Origin: Nonomuraea candida
GTDB lineage: Bacteria; Actinomycetota; Actinomycetes; Streptosporangiales; Streptosporangiaceae
Assembly (NCBI RefSeq): GCF_000725485.1
Contig: NZ_JOAG01000017.1
Coordinates: 67,892 to 131,891, forward strand
DNA: 64,000 nt
Direction of reading: 5' to 3'
Below are positions 1-8,973 of the stretch, in pieces (the first letter of the stretch is position 1; the number at the start of each line of letters is the position of its first letter). A program made the position numbers and the translations under genes. The notes under the pieces are model-generated. The model had not been told where the DNA came from. It saw only the letters and a list, made by a program, of their open reading frames with translations, and did no database searches.

Positions 1-103
1 CGATGGCGGCGGCGACGGCGAACGCGCCGCCCACCCGCCCGCGCCGGAGCGGCCCGGCGGCGGGCGCCGCATCGGGCGCGAGCCGGTCGGAGAGTTCGGC
101 CAT
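1..103 (-). CDS. N-terminus of an unidentified protein (partial)
   Basis: An ATG at 103 on the minus strand is preceded by a GGGAGG-type ribosome binding site. The reading frame stays open to the window edge for 34 codons. The visible peptide begins MAELSDRL, continues with an Ala/Pro-rich stretch and an Arg cluster, then becomes hydrophobic (GGAFAVAAAI). That pattern suggests a short cytoplasmic tail followed by a first membrane segment. The gene lies downstream of, and in the same direction as, the sugar operon, but a strong hairpin separates them, so it is probably a separate transcription unit. Too little is visible to name a family. Confidence 0.45.
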   Translation of the reverse strand, partial: MAELSDRLAPDAAPAAGPLRRGRVGGAFAVAAAI

Positions 104-131
104 CGTGCTCTGTCCGCCTCCCCCGCACACG

Positions 132-170
132 ATTGTCCTGGCCCCGCGAAATGGGCGGGGCCAGGACAAT
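132..170 (-). terminator. Perfect 16-bp stem-loop terminator
   Basis: Two perfectly complementary 16-base arms (132-147 and 155-170) flank a 7-base loop. The hairpin sits a few bases after the stop codon of the large glycosidase gene, at the end of the leftward sugar operon. There is no long T-run, as is usual in actinomycetes. Confidence 0.85.
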
Positions 171-177
171 ATAGGGG

Positions 178-3100
178 TTACTCGACCGTCACGGTGGTGC
201 GCGCGGTCACAGTCGTGCCGCTCACTTGCCCGGACACGGTGAACGTGCCGGGCCGGGCGTACCGGTCGGGGTCGAGGGCCTCCCAGGTGACGGCCACCGA
301 GCTGTCCTTCGACCCGTCGTTGTAGGTGGCCACGACGGTGGCGGGCAGCGACGGCGCCACCCCGGCCCGGGTCCTGACGGCCTCCTCGGCGATCGAGGTG
401 ATCGTCACGGCCGGCGTGGCGCGGACGTAGACGGTGGCGCGGGCCATCTCGGGCACCCCCTCGGCCAGGCCGGTCACGGTGAAGCTGGTGCCGCCGGTGC
501 GCACCTGCTCGGGCGTCACCTGCTGCCAGGTGACGGCGGCGCTGCCGCGGGAGCCGTCGGCGTAGAGGGTCTCGACGGTGGCGGGGAGCCTGGGCAGCTC
601 CCCCGCCAGGGTGGGCACGTGGGCGGGGCGCGCCGCGTCCGGCGGCACCTCGTACACCTTGGTCTCCAGCAGCCCGACCGACGCGCCGCCCGATTCGAGC
701 TGGACGCGCAGGCGGGTGGTCGTGACCGGGTCGAAGGAGACCGCGTTGTAGGCGTCGGCGGCCGTGGGGTAGCTCGTCACGCCGGTGACGTCCTCGTAGG
801 AGTCACCGTCCCAGCGCTGGATCTTCCACGAGGCGGGCAGGCGGACGCCGCCGCCGTCGTCGAAGAAGTACACCTCGGCCTTGTTCACCCGCACCGGCTC
901 GGGCCAGTCGAGCTGCACCCACTGGGCGCCCTGCTGCGGCCAGGTGCCCCAGCGCGGGTTGGCGCCGTCGTTGGAGCGCGGCGGGTCGATGCCGTCGTTG
1001 ATCGCGGTGACCCGCTCCCAGGGCGAGGTGTAGGAGGCCGTCGGGGTGGCCTTCGGGGCCACGTTCACCTGGGCGCTCGGCGCGGTGGCGGCGACGGTGA
1101 CGGTCGCGGAGGAGCTCTTCTCGCCGTCGGTGGCGGTGAGCCGCAGCTCGTACGTCCCCGGCTCGGAGAAGGCGGCCACCGTCGTCGTGCCGGTCGGCTC
1201 GGTGAAGAACGCCTCACCGGGGCCGCTCACCTTGGCCCACTGCGTGGTCAGCTCGCCCCCGGGCAGCGCGTCGTCCTTGACCACGGCCTCGATCCTGGCC
1301 TGCCCGGGCCGGCCGAACGCGGGATCGGTCACCAGCAGCACGTCCGGCCTCCTGTTGGCGACCGGGCCGGCGGGCCCGCCGGCCCGGTGGACCCGGATCT
1401 CCTTCAGGCCGGTGGCGAAGCCGGGCCGGTGGGTGACCAGCACCCGCAGCCTCTGCGCGGTCAGGGCGGGGAAGCGCACCTCGTTGAGGTTGGCGCGCGG
1501 GTAGAGCGGCTTCTTGTGCTGGCGCGGCACGTCCTTCCAGACCTCGCCGTCGAGGTACTGCACCGAGTAGAGGGCGGGCTCGGCGTAGCTCTTGCGGTCG
1601 GCGAAGAAGTACAGCTCGACCCGGTCCACCTTCCGCGCCGCGCCGAGGTCCACCTCCAGCCAGTCCCGCGCCTGGCCGGAGCCCTTGGCGCCCCAGTGCG
1701 GCTCGTTGATGGTGAACCCGTCCACGGCCCCCGCCGGGTCGCCGTGGGAGGCGGTGGCGGTCGCGACCAGGTTCTCGCGCGGGGCGCGCAGGTCGACGCC
1801 GGCCTTGCGGAACAGGTCCGCGACGCGGTCGCCGGTCAGCTCGACCTCGGTGGGCGGCCGGAGCGAGGGGGCCCTGCCCGCGTGCACGACCGTGCCGCCC
1901 TCGACCCGGCCCGTCCGGGGGTCCCAGACGGCGTGGTCGAGGCCGGACAGGGTGACCTCGCGCCGGCCGTCGACGATGATCGAGTAGCCCTCGGGCACCC
2001 CGGCGTAGTGCTTGGCGCCGTCGCCCGGCTTGTCCCAGACGATGGTCAGGTCGTCGCCCCGGTAGTTGACGCCGTTGACGGTGAAGTGGTCCCAGCCGAT
2101 GTCCACCGGCCACAGCTCGACCTTGCCGTCCGAGCGCGGGCGCAGGCCCATGACGTCCTCGATGACGGTCCAGTTGCTGCTGCCCAGGATCGTGTGGTGG
2201 ATCCAGGAGCGGTAGCCGATGCTCTTGGTCGCCGGGTCCCAGGCGGCCCAGTACTCGTTGGCGTCGGGGTAGCGGGTGTCGCCGCCGATGAACTGGGACC
2301 AGGCGTTCCAGTACAGAAGCTGCTTGTACTGCGCGGCGGTGATGTACGGGGTGGGGTAGTGGCGCAGCGCCTTGGAGAACAGCGCGAAGTTCCGGGTGGA
2401 GTTGATCTGGGAGAAGTTGTTGGTGCCCGGGTGGCCCGCGGCGGCGGCCTCCGCCTTGTCCTTCTGGTTGGCGGTGTACGCCGGAAAGATCGGATATTCC
2501 GCAGGATCAGCCCACAAGCGGAGCGCCTCCCGATATTTCGGGTCATCGGGCGGCACCAGGCCGGTGGCGTACGGGATGTAGTTGTTGGACTCCTTCCACG
2601 GGATCAGGTTGCCCGTCCGCAGGTCGCGGTGCTTGAACAGCTTGTCCTCCGCGTCCCACAGCAGGCCCAGCACGCCGTCGCGCACCTTGGCCGCCACGCC
2701 GCGCAGCTCGGCGGCCTTGGCCGCGTCGCCGGCCAGCTCGTACGCCTGCGCCGCCGCCATCGCGTTGGCGTAGACGTAGGCGCCCTCCAGCCGCTCGTTG
2801 GCCCGGTCGTAGTAGTGGAACGACACCGCGTCCGCGTCGTTGCCGGTCATGGCCTCCCAGTCGTACTCGATGACCCCGTTGCCGTTGGAGTCGTACGCGG
2901 CGAGCTGGCCGTAGACGTCCCTCTCGGCGTAGCGGGCCAGGTTGCGCAGGATCGACGGCTGCCCGCCGTGGATCTGGTAGCTCTCCAGCGCCGCCGCCGA
3001 GATGTACTGCGTGTAGCTGTTCGACCAGTTCTCCGGGTCGCCCGGGTTGTCGGTGTACGTGGAGTTGCGCGACACCTCGCCCGCCGACACCCACGGCCCG

Positions 3101-4176
3101 TAGGAGTAGACGGGGTCCCGCAGATACTTCAGGTCCTGCACGAACATCGGCACGGTCAGCACGATCGCGTTGTTGTAGCCGAGCGCCCCCTCCACCGAGG
3201 TGGGGAACTGGAAGTCGTTGCCCGGGATGTCGGCGTCGAGGAAGTTGAAGCGCATCAGCCACCAGCGGTAGTAGACGTGCTTCTTGATGTTGTCGTCGGG
3301 CACGTCGATGTAGGGCAGGTTCTCCGCCCACCAGGCGTTGTAGTCCTGGAGCTGCCGCCGCAGCGCCTGCTCGGGCGAGCGGCCCTGGTAACCGTCATAC
3401 TCCGCGCGCGACCCGGCCAGCTCCTCGGTGACGAAGCCCATCTGCACCTTCGTGCGCACGGTCCGGCCCGGCGCGACGCTCACCGACCCCTTCAGCGCGC
3501 CGCCGGAGACCTTCAGCCCGTCGCCGCTGAGCCGGGGGAAGATCGTGGTGAGCTTGTTCCGCGCCCAGACGGTGCCGGTCAGCTCCCGGTCCCCGTCGGC
3601 CCGCTTCGCGTAGGGCGAGGTCACGGTGATCGGCACGTCCCGCGCGGCCGTGCCGGTGTTGGTGATCTCCAGGGTGGTCACGGCGACGTTCTCGTGGGTG
3701 ATGAACTTCTTGACGCCGACCGCGAGCCCGTCGCCGGTGTACCGGCCGCTCCAGTGGCTGGGCATCTGCAGCCGCTCGGCGACGCTCTCGGTGAGCGGGG
3801 CGCCGAGCGTGATCTCGTACGCGTCGCGGTCGTCGATGCTCTCCCAGTACGCCACGCGCCCGCCGAAGCCGAGCTTGCGCGGGTCGTGCTCCTTCATGAA
3901 CAGCGCCCGCCCGCGCGACATCAGCCACGGCCCCGCCGGGTCGTCACCGGGCCGGGCGAGCATGCGGTCGATCCAGTACGAGTCGCCGCCCTTCTCCTTG
4001 TTGTAGATCTCCTTCATCATCCGGCGCGGGTGGTAGCCCACGGGCTCGGCGGGCACCGGGTCCGCGCCGGTGAACACCGGCAGGCCCAGCGCGTCACCGG
4101 GCTCCGCGTGGGCGGGCGCCGTCGCGAGCGCGGCTGTGAGCGCTAACAGGGTCAGGCACACCAACGGTTTACGCAC
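178..4176 (-). CDS. Secreted MGH1/GH63-like glycoside hydrolase with discoidin and Ig-like modules
   Basis: A 1332-residue secreted enzyme. The GTG start at 4176 was chosen over an upstream in-frame ATG because AGGAGG lies just ahead of it and a signal peptide follows at once (VRKPLVCL to about AHA, residue 24). Residues about 60-760 resemble the (alpha/alpha)6 barrel of the mannosylglycerate hydrolase/GH63-like group. Then come a discoidin (F5/8 C) domain (about 800-925), a PKD/Ig-like segment (about 950-1030), a second discoidin domain (about 1040-1180) and two Big_4-type Ig-like repeats to the C-terminus. It is the last gene of the operon: its start overlaps the GH127 stop by 8 bases. The partner enzyme suggests a plant arabinose-containing glycan as substrate, which is an inference; the exact activity cannot be read from the sequence. 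Leu11 is a TTA codon inside an operator-like palindrome. Confidence 0.85.
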   Translation of the reverse strand: MRKPLVCLTLLALTAALATAPAHAEPGDALGLPVFTGADPVPAEPVGYHPRRMMKEIYNKEKGGDSYWIDRMLARPGDDPAGPWLMSRGRALFMKEHDPRKLGFGGRVAYWESIDDRDAYEITLGAPLTESVAERLQMPSHWSGRYTGDGLAVGVKKFITHENVAVTTLEITNTGTAARDVPITVTSPYAKRADGDRELTGTVWARNKLTTIFPRLSGDGLKVSGGALKGSVSVAPGRTVRTKVQMGFVTEELAGSRAEYDGYQGRSPEQALRRQLQDYNAWWAENLPYIDVPDDNIKKHVYYRWWLMRFNFLDADIPGNDFQFPTSVEGALGYNNAIVLTVPMFVQDLKYLRDPVYSYGPWVSAGEVSRNSTYTDNPGDPENWSNSYTQYISAAALESYQIHGGQPSILRNLARYAERDVYGQLAAYDSNGNGVIEYDWEAMTGNDADAVSFHYYDRANERLEGAYVYANAMAAAQAYELAGDAAKAAELRGVAAKVRDGVLGLLWDAEDKLFKHRDLRTGNLIPWKESNNYIPYATGLVPPDDPKYREALRLWADPAEYPIFPAYTANQKDKAEAAAAGHPGTNNFSQINSTRNFALFSKALRHYPTPYITAAQYKQLLYWNAWSQFIGGDTRYPDANEYWAAWDPATKSIGYRSWIHHTILGSSNWTVIEDVMGLRPRSDGKVELWPVDIGWDHFTVNGVNYRGDDLTIVWDKPGDGAKHYAGVPEGYSIIVDGRREVTLSGLDHAVWDPRTGRVEGGTVVHAGRAPSLRPPTEVELTGDRVADLFRKAGVDLRAPRENLVATATASHGDPAGAVDGFTINEPHWGAKGSGQARDWLEVDLGAARKVDRVELYFFADRKSYAEPALYSVQYLDGEVWKDVPRQHKKPLYPRANLNEVRFPALTAQRLRVLVTHRPGFATGLKEIRVHRAGGPAGPVANRRPDVLLVTDPAFGRPGQARIEAVVKDDALPGGELTTQWAKVSGPGEAFFTEPTGTTTVAAFSEPGTYELRLTATDGEKSSSATVTVAATAPSAQVNVAPKATPTASYTSPWERVTAINDGIDPPRSNDGANPRWGTWPQQGAQWVQLDWPEPVRVNKAEVYFFDDGGGVRLPASWKIQRWDGDSYEDVTGVTSYPTAADAYNAVSFDPVTTTRLRVQLESGGASVGLLETKVYEVPPDAARPAHVPTLAGELPRLPATVETLYADGSRGSAAVTWQQVTPEQVRTGGTSFTVTGLAEGVPEMARATVYVRATPAVTITSIAEEAVRTRAGVAPSLPATVVATYNDGSKDSSVAVTWEALDPDRYARPGTFTVSGQVSGTTVTARTTVTVE
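4135..4148. promoter_or_regulatory. LacI-operator-like palindrome inside the glycosidase signal-peptide codons
   Basis: The plus-strand sequence TGTGAGCGCTAACA is palindromic at 12 of 14 positions. It is one base away from the core of the symmetrical lac operator (TGTGAGCGCTCACA). It encodes part of the signal peptide using a rare TTA codon. The identical 14-mer occurs at 8923-8936 in the first gene of the same operon. A role as an intragenic operator for the neighbouring LacI regulator is inferred. Confidence 0.5.
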
Positions 4177-6031
4177 GTCGTCCCTCCTGGATCGGCAGCC
4201 AGACACGCATGGTCGCGGGGCCCCGGTTGCCCCACCGGTGATAGGGCACCAGCCGCAGCCGCACGTCCGCCCCCTCAGCCGGCCCCGCCGCATCCGCCGG
4301 CTCGGGCCCGTACGGCCAGGGGCCGTTGCCGGCGGGGCCGAGCGCGGCCGGCACCTCCAGCTCGACCACGCCGTCGTCCGAGGCGTGCTCCACCGGCGGT
4401 TCGGCGCGCGCCGTCACGTCCCCGAGCGGCGGCTCGTCGGCCACCGACTCGGCGCAGTAGACCAGCGGCCCCCGCTCCACCGCCGCGCTGCCGCGCAGCG
4501 CGTCGATCCGCCGGTCGGGAAAGGTCCACCGGGGCCGCATCGGCAGCTCCAGCCGGATCTCGTCACCGGCCCGCCACGGCCCCTCGACGTGGGCGTAGCC
4601 GGGGTCCACCGGCCGGATGACCGGGCCCTCGGGCAGCGGCGCGTCCGGCGAGGAGACCGGCACGCGCGCCAGCGTCGCGTCCGCCGCCCAGGCCGGGACG
4701 CGCAGCCCGACGCGCCCCTCGCCGTCCTCCAGCACCCGCACGCTCACCGAGCCGGACCAGGGGTAGCCGGTCTCCACCCGCAGCGCCAGCCCGCCGTGGC
4801 GGATCTCCGACGGCGTGAGGTGGTGGATCAGGACCCCGCCGGACGACGCCCCGGCGACGTAGGCGGGCAGCGAGGCCAGCGTGCGGGCGACGTTGTTCGG
4901 GCAGCAGGACACGTCGAACCACGGCGAGCGCAGCCCGCCCTCGGCCGCGTGGTTCACCCCGTCGAGCGGCGTCGCGGGCACCCGCACGTGCAGCGGGTTG
5001 ACGTAGAAGAAGGAGCGGCCGTCCAGCGCCACCCCCGTGGCCAGCACGTTGTACATGGTCCGCTCGGCCAGGTCGGCGTAGCGGGCGTCGCCGGTGGCCA
5101 GCAGCAGCCGGTGCGCCAGCATGATGGAGGCGATGCCCGCGCAGGTCTCGTTGTAGGCCCGGTCCGGCGGCAGCTCGTAGTCCTCGCCGTACGACTCGTC
5201 GGCATGCCGCGAGCCCATGCCGCCGGTCAGGTGGGTGCGCCGGGCGACCGTGCGCTCCCACTGGGCCTCCACCGCCTTCAGCAGCTCCTCGTCCCCGGTC
5301 TCGACCGCCACGTCCACCACCCCGCAGGCCAGGTAGAGCGCGCGCACGACGTGCCCGCGGAACACCTGCGCCTGCCTGACCGGCACGTCGTCCTGGTAGT
5401 AGCCGCGCCCGAAGGGGATGTCGGCCAGCGCCGGCAGGCCGCGCCGCGCGACGAAGCGGCGGGCCATCTCCAGGTAGCGCTCGGCGCCGGTGACCCGGTA
5501 GAGCTCGACGAGCGCCATCTCGATCACCGGGTGCCCGCAGGTCTCCGAGCCCTCCATGAACCGGCGGCACACGTGGTCGGCGGCCTTGGCCGCGACCTCG
5601 GTGAGCCGGTCCTCGCCGTGCGTGCGCAGGCGGGCGACGCCGGCCTGGATGAGGTGGCCGTAGCAGTAGAGCTCGTGCCCCCACTCGAAGTCGGTGTAGC
5701 GGCTGCCGGACCAGCGGGTGTTGAGGTAGCCGTCGCCCTCCTGCGCCTGCGCCACCGTCCCGGCCAGCGCGGGCAGCGCCGGATGGTCCGCCCAGGCCAT
5801 CGCCTCCAGCAGCTTGTACGCCTCCGAGTCGCTGAACTCCCTGCCCCGGCGGGGACGCTCGCCGCGGAAGTTGCCGATCCAGCCTTCCCGCTCTTCCCAT
5901 TCCAGGCAGTGCGCGATCGTGACCTCGCGGTTCAGCGCGATCCGGTCGCCCCAGAAACCGGGGAGCACGCGGACCGCGTCGAGACCGAGGGGGGACAGGA
6001 CGCCCGATGAGGGCAGGACGGGATTAGCCAC
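4169..6031 (-). CDS. GH127 family beta-L-arabinofuranosidase-type glycosidase
   Basis: A 620-residue cytoplasmic enzyme (no signal peptide) of glycoside hydrolase family 127, whose founding member HypBA1 releases beta-L-arabinofuranose. Signature residues are present: Glu279 in ADESYGEDYELP (acid/base), Glu295 and Cys297 in NETC, and Cys376-Cys377 in SCCPNN. Together these make the zinc-thiolate site with a cysteine nucleophile. The GTG start at 6031 follows AGGAG and overlaps the upstream permease stop by 8 bases, so the two are probably translationally coupled. The position after an ABC importer fits intracellular processing of imported oligosaccharides. Related families GH142/GH146 share the fold, so the exact linkage is uncertain. 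Confidence 0.9.
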   Translation of the reverse strand: MANPVLPSSGVLSPLGLDAVRVLPGFWGDRIALNREVTIAHCLEWEEREGWIGNFRGERPRRGREFSDSEAYKLLEAMAWADHPALPALAGTVAQAQEGDGYLNTRWSGSRYTDFEWGHELYCYGHLIQAGVARLRTHGEDRLTEVAAKAADHVCRRFMEGSETCGHPVIEMALVELYRVTGAERYLEMARRFVARRGLPALADIPFGRGYYQDDVPVRQAQVFRGHVVRALYLACGVVDVAVETGDEELLKAVEAQWERTVARRTHLTGGMGSRHADESYGEDYELPPDRAYNETCAGIASIMLAHRLLLATGDARYADLAERTMYNVLATGVALDGRSFFYVNPLHVRVPATPLDGVNHAAEGGLRSPWFDVSCCPNNVARTLASLPAYVAGASSGGVLIHHLTPSEIRHGGLALRVETGYPWSGSVSVRVLEDGEGRVGLRVPAWAADATLARVPVSSPDAPLPEGPVIRPVDPGYAHVEGPWRAGDEIRLELPMRPRWTFPDRRIDALRGSAAVERGPLVYCAESVADEPPLGDVTARAEPPVEHASDDGVVELEVPAALGPAGNGPWPYGPEPADAAGPAEGADVRLRLVPYHRWGNRGPATMRVWLPIQEGRRA

Positions 6032-6788
6032 GCAGAGCTCCTGACATGAATCCGCGCACGTAGTGGCGCTGCAGAACGATGAAGAGGATGAGACAGGGGA
6101 TGGCCATCACCATCACGCCGGACTGGAGCATCCCGTAGTCGATGGCGCCGAACGTGTGCTGCGTCATGCTGACCACCGCCACCGGCAGCGTGAACGAGGC
6201 GCCGTCGTTGAGCAGGATGAGCGGTGCGAAGAAGTCGTTCCACGAGGCCAGGAAGGCGAACAGGCCCACCGTGACCAGCGCGGGACGCACCGCGTGCAGC
6301 AGGATCCGCAGGAACGCGCGGAACGTGCCGCAGCCGTCCACCAGCGCCGCCTCCTCCAGCTCGCGCGGCAGCGCCTCGAACGCGTTGCGCATCATGAACA
6401 GCGCGAACGGGAGCTGGAACATCACGAACACCAGCGAGAGCCCGACCAGCGAGTTCTGCAGGCCGAGGTAGCCGAGCAGGACGTAGAGCGGGATCAGGAT
6501 CGTCGCGTACGGCACCATGAGGATCGCCAGCGTGGCCAGGAACAGCAGGTTCTTGCCGGGGAAGTCGAAGCGGGCGAAGCCGTAGCCGCCCAGCGCCGAC
6601 ACCACCAGCGTGCCGCCCACCGTCATGGCCGACACCAGCACGCTGTTGGTCGCGTACGTGTCCAGCCCCTCGCCGAAGCGCGCCATCTCCAGGTAGTTCG
6701 ACGGCTCCTCCAGCGAGGCCCAGCCGCTCCACACCAGCGGGAACAGGAACAGCACCGCCAGCGCCGACAGCGTCAGGTACCGGCTCAT
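6024..6788 (-). CDS. ABC sugar permease, CUT1 family (MalG/LacG-like)
   Basis: A 254-residue integral membrane subunit of a carbohydrate importer with about six membrane segments. The EAA loop, which contacts the ATPase, is seen at residues 145-165 (EEAALVDGCG and following). The ATG at 6788 overlaps the stop of the first permease gene in an ATGA arrangement. A third 8-base overlap joins it to the GH127 gene. No ATPase is encoded nearby, so a shared MsiK-type ATPase elsewhere in the genome is probable, as is common for CUT1 systems in actinomycetes. Confidence 0.92.
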   Translation of the reverse strand: MSRYLTLSALAVLFLFPLVWSGWASLEEPSNYLEMARFGEGLDTYATNSVLVSAMTVGGTLVVSALGGYGFARFDFPGKNLLFLATLAILMVPYATILIPLYVLLGYLGLQNSLVGLSLVFVMFQLPFALFMMRNAFEALPRELEEAALVDGCGTFRAFLRILLHAVRPALVTVGLFAFLASWNDFFAPLILLNDGASFTLPVAVVSMTQHTFGAIDYGMLQSGVMVMAIPCLILFIVLQRHYVRGFMSGALRG

Positions 6789-7702
6789 CGCAGCCTCCGC
6801 ATCATCAGCGAGTTGAGCCCGACGAGGGCCACGAGCAGCACGACCGACAGCGCCGCCGCGCCGCCGAGGTCGAAGCGGAAGAACGCGTCCCGGTAGACGA
6901 CCATGACCATCGAGACCGTGCTGTTGTCGGGGCCGCCGTTGGTGAAGACGAAGAACTGGTCGAAGGCCAGCAGCGAGCCCGTGACGCTGAGGATCAGCAT
7001 GAGCGCCAGCGTCGGGCGCAGCAGCGGCAGCGTGATCTTGGTGAAGATCTGCCAGCGGCCGGCGCCGTCGCTCCTGGCGGCCTCGTACACCTCGGTCGGG
7101 ATGGCCTGCAGGCCGGTCAGCAGGATGAGCATGTTGAACCCGGCGAAGCGCCACAGCACCAGCGTGATCGTGGAGAACAGCGCCATGTTCGGCGTGCCGA
7201 TCCACTTGACCGGCTCGCTGGTGATGCCCAGCGCCTGCAACATCGGGTCGATGGGGCCGAAGTCGTTGTTGAGCATGCCGTAGAACAGCAGGCCCGCCGC
7301 GGCGAACCCGACCGCGCCGGGCAGGAAGAACGCGGTCCTGAAGAAGGCGATGCCCGGCCTGCGCTCCTGCACCAGCAGCGCCAGGCCCAGCGCCACGCCG
7401 GACAGCAGCACGGTGGTGATGGCGGTGTACTTCAGCGTGAAGAGCACCGCGTCCACGAAGAGCGGATTGCCGGTGATCTTGAGGTAGTTGGCGGGGGCGT
7501 TGAAGGTGGCCTGGCCGAGCAGGGGCCAGCGGTTGAGCGACATCCAGACGACCAGCACCAGGGGCGCGACGAACAGCACGCCCACGATCACGGCCGTCGG
7601 GGCCGCGTACAGCCAGCCCTGGACCTTCCTGCCGCGCCACCGGGCGGGCGGCGCCGCATGGGCCGCCCGCCCCCGCGAGGATCGCGTGGCCGTCAACGTC
7701 AT
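6785..7702 (-). CDS. ABC sugar permease, CUT1 family (MalF/LacF-like)
   Basis: A 305-residue membrane subunit that pairs with the neighbouring permease. A basic N-terminal tail precedes about six membrane segments, and the EAA motif reads YEAARSDGAGRWQIF near residue 210. Start and stop overlap both neighbours by four bases (ATGA), placing it in one operon with the binding protein and the glycosidases. The substrate is inferred from context to be an arabinose-containing oligosaccharide. Confidence 0.92.
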   Translation of the reverse strand: MTLTATRSSRGRAAHAAPPARWRGRKVQGWLYAAPTAVIVGVLFVAPLVLVVWMSLNRWPLLGQATFNAPANYLKITGNPLFVDAVLFTLKYTAITTVLLSGVALGLALLVQERRPGIAFFRTAFFLPGAVGFAAAGLLFYGMLNNDFGPIDPMLQALGITSEPVKWIGTPNMALFSTITLVLWRFAGFNMLILLTGLQAIPTEVYEAARSDGAGRWQIFTKITLPLLRPTLALMLILSVTGSLLAFDQFFVFTNGGPDNSTVSMVMVVYRDAFFRFDLGGAAALSVVLLVALVGLNSLMMRRLR

Positions 7703-8973
7703 TGCTGCTGCAGCGACTTCGTGACGTCGGCGTTGAGCTGGGCGACCTTGGCGGCGTCACCGAAGACCGCCTCGCGCGCCAGCCGCAGCCACGGGCCCTG
7801 CGGGTCGTTGTAGGTCTGGCCGAAGCGCAGCGCGAACGGCGTCTGCCCCTTGGCCACCAGCGAGTTGATCAGCACCACGCGCGGGTCCTCCGAGGAGTAC
7901 TTGTTGCCGGCCAGGTCGGTGCGCGCGACCACGTCCTTGTTCCTGGCCATGACCTCGACCTGGGCCTCGTCGGAGACCGTCCAGGACAGGAACTCCCAGG
8001 CCGCCTCCGCGTTCCTGGTGGTGGCGGCGATGCCGACCGAGTCGCCGCCCACGAACGTGGACTCGCCGCCGTCGGGGCCGGCGATCGGGGTCACGCCGAT
8101 CTTCATGTCCTTCGGCATCAGGCCGAGCGTGGTGGACGGCATCGGCATCACGCCGATCTCGCCCTTGGGGAAGAAGCCGGTCCAGGTCGGGCCCTGCTCC
8201 TCCTTGGCCGTCGGGCCCGTGGCCTTCTTCTCGTACAGCTCGCGCCAGATCTTGAAGACCTCGGTCATCGCCGGCTGGTCGTTGAGCGAGGTCGTGCCCT
8301 CGGGGTTCATGACCTGCCCGCCGGCCGCCCAGACCGACGGCCAGAAGGTGAAGACGTAGCAGCCGCCGCAGTTGCCGCCGAAGAAGGTGCCGTGCACCTT
8401 GCCGTCCTCGCCCAGCTTGTCTTGGATGGTGGTGGCGTGCTGGGCGAACTCCTTGAGCGACTTGGGGCCCTGCTCCGGGTCGAGGCCGGCCTTCTCGTAC
8501 AGGTCCTTGTTCCAGAACCAGACCGACAGGTCGAGGGTGTGCGGGAGCGTGTACTGCCGGCCCTCCAGCGTGCCGAGCTTCATGTGCGAGGGAGCCAGCT
8601 TGTCCTTGTACGGCAGGGCGGCGATCTTGTCGGTGATGTCCAGGAACAGGCCCTGGGAGGTGTAGTTGGGAACGAAGATGACGTCGGCCGCGAACACGTC
8701 GGGCAGTTGCCTGGCGCCGGCCGCGGCGGCGATGCGGGGCTGGTAGTTGTCCGTGGGGATGACGGTGAGCTTCACCTGGTTCTTGTGGGTGCTGTTGTAG
8801 GCCTTGACCAGGCGCTCGCTCTGCGCCTGGGTGGCCGCGCGGGTCCACATGGTGATCGTGACGGGAGCGTCCGAGGACGGGGTGCCGCCGCCACCGCCGC
8901 CGCCGTTTCCGCAGGCAGCCGCTGTGAGCGCTAACACACCGAAGAGGGAGATCCCGGCCAGCCTTCGTCTCAT
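7699..8973 (-). CDS. Sugar ABC transporter substrate-binding lipoprotein
   Basis: A 424-residue family 1 extracellular solute-binding protein. The N-terminus MRRRLAGISLFGVLAL ends in a lipobox-like TAAAC, followed by a Gly-rich flexible linker, so the mature protein should be tethered through Cys21. The rest shows the usual pattern of the sugar-binding family (TITMWTRAATQAQSERLV and later blocks). AGGAG lies 8 bases before the ATG. It is the first gene of the operon and should be the most highly expressed. Its signal-peptide codons contain the 14-base operator-like palindrome with a TTA codon at Leu14. Confidence 0.93.
   Translation of the reverse strand: MRRRLAGISLFGVLALTAAACGNGGGGGGGTPSSDAPVTITMWTRAATQAQSERLVKAYNSTHKNQVKLTVIPTDNYQPRIAAAAGARQLPDVFAADVIFVPNYTSQGLFLDITDKIAALPYKDKLAPSHMKLGTLEGRQYTLPHTLDLSVWFWNKDLYEKAGLDPEQGPKSLKEFAQHATTIQDKLGEDGKVHGTFFGGNCGGCYVFTFWPSVWAAGGQVMNPEGTTSLNDQPAMTEVFKIWRELYEKKATGPTAKEEQGPTWTGFFPKGEIGVMPMPSTTLGLMPKDMKIGVTPIAGPDGGESTFVGGDSVGIAATTRNAEAAWEFLSWTVSDEAQVEVMARNKDVVARTDLAGNKYSSEDPRVVLINSLVAKGQTPFALRFGQTYNDPQGPWLRLAREAVFGDAAKVAQLNADVTKSLQQQ
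8923..8936. promoter_or_regulatory. LacI-operator-like palindrome inside the binding-protein gene
   Basis: A second exact copy of TGTGAGCGCTAACA (plus strand), 37 bases downstream of the start codon of the first operon gene. Repressor bound here could act as a roadblock to transcription. This is an inference from the palindrome, from its identity with the copy at 4135-4148 and from the adjacent lacI-type gene. Confidence 0.5.

Noticed and set aside
226..4146. A 1306-codon open frame on the plus strand opposite the large glycosidase gene
   Set aside because: Its product is dominated by Gly, Arg, Val and His, as expected for the antisense of GC-rich coding DNA; no domain or ribosome binding site supports it, while the minus-strand frame has clear domains.
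4070..6010. A 646-codon plus-strand frame opposite the GH127 gene
   Set aside because: Same antisense composition effect; the GH127 active-site motifs are on the other strand.
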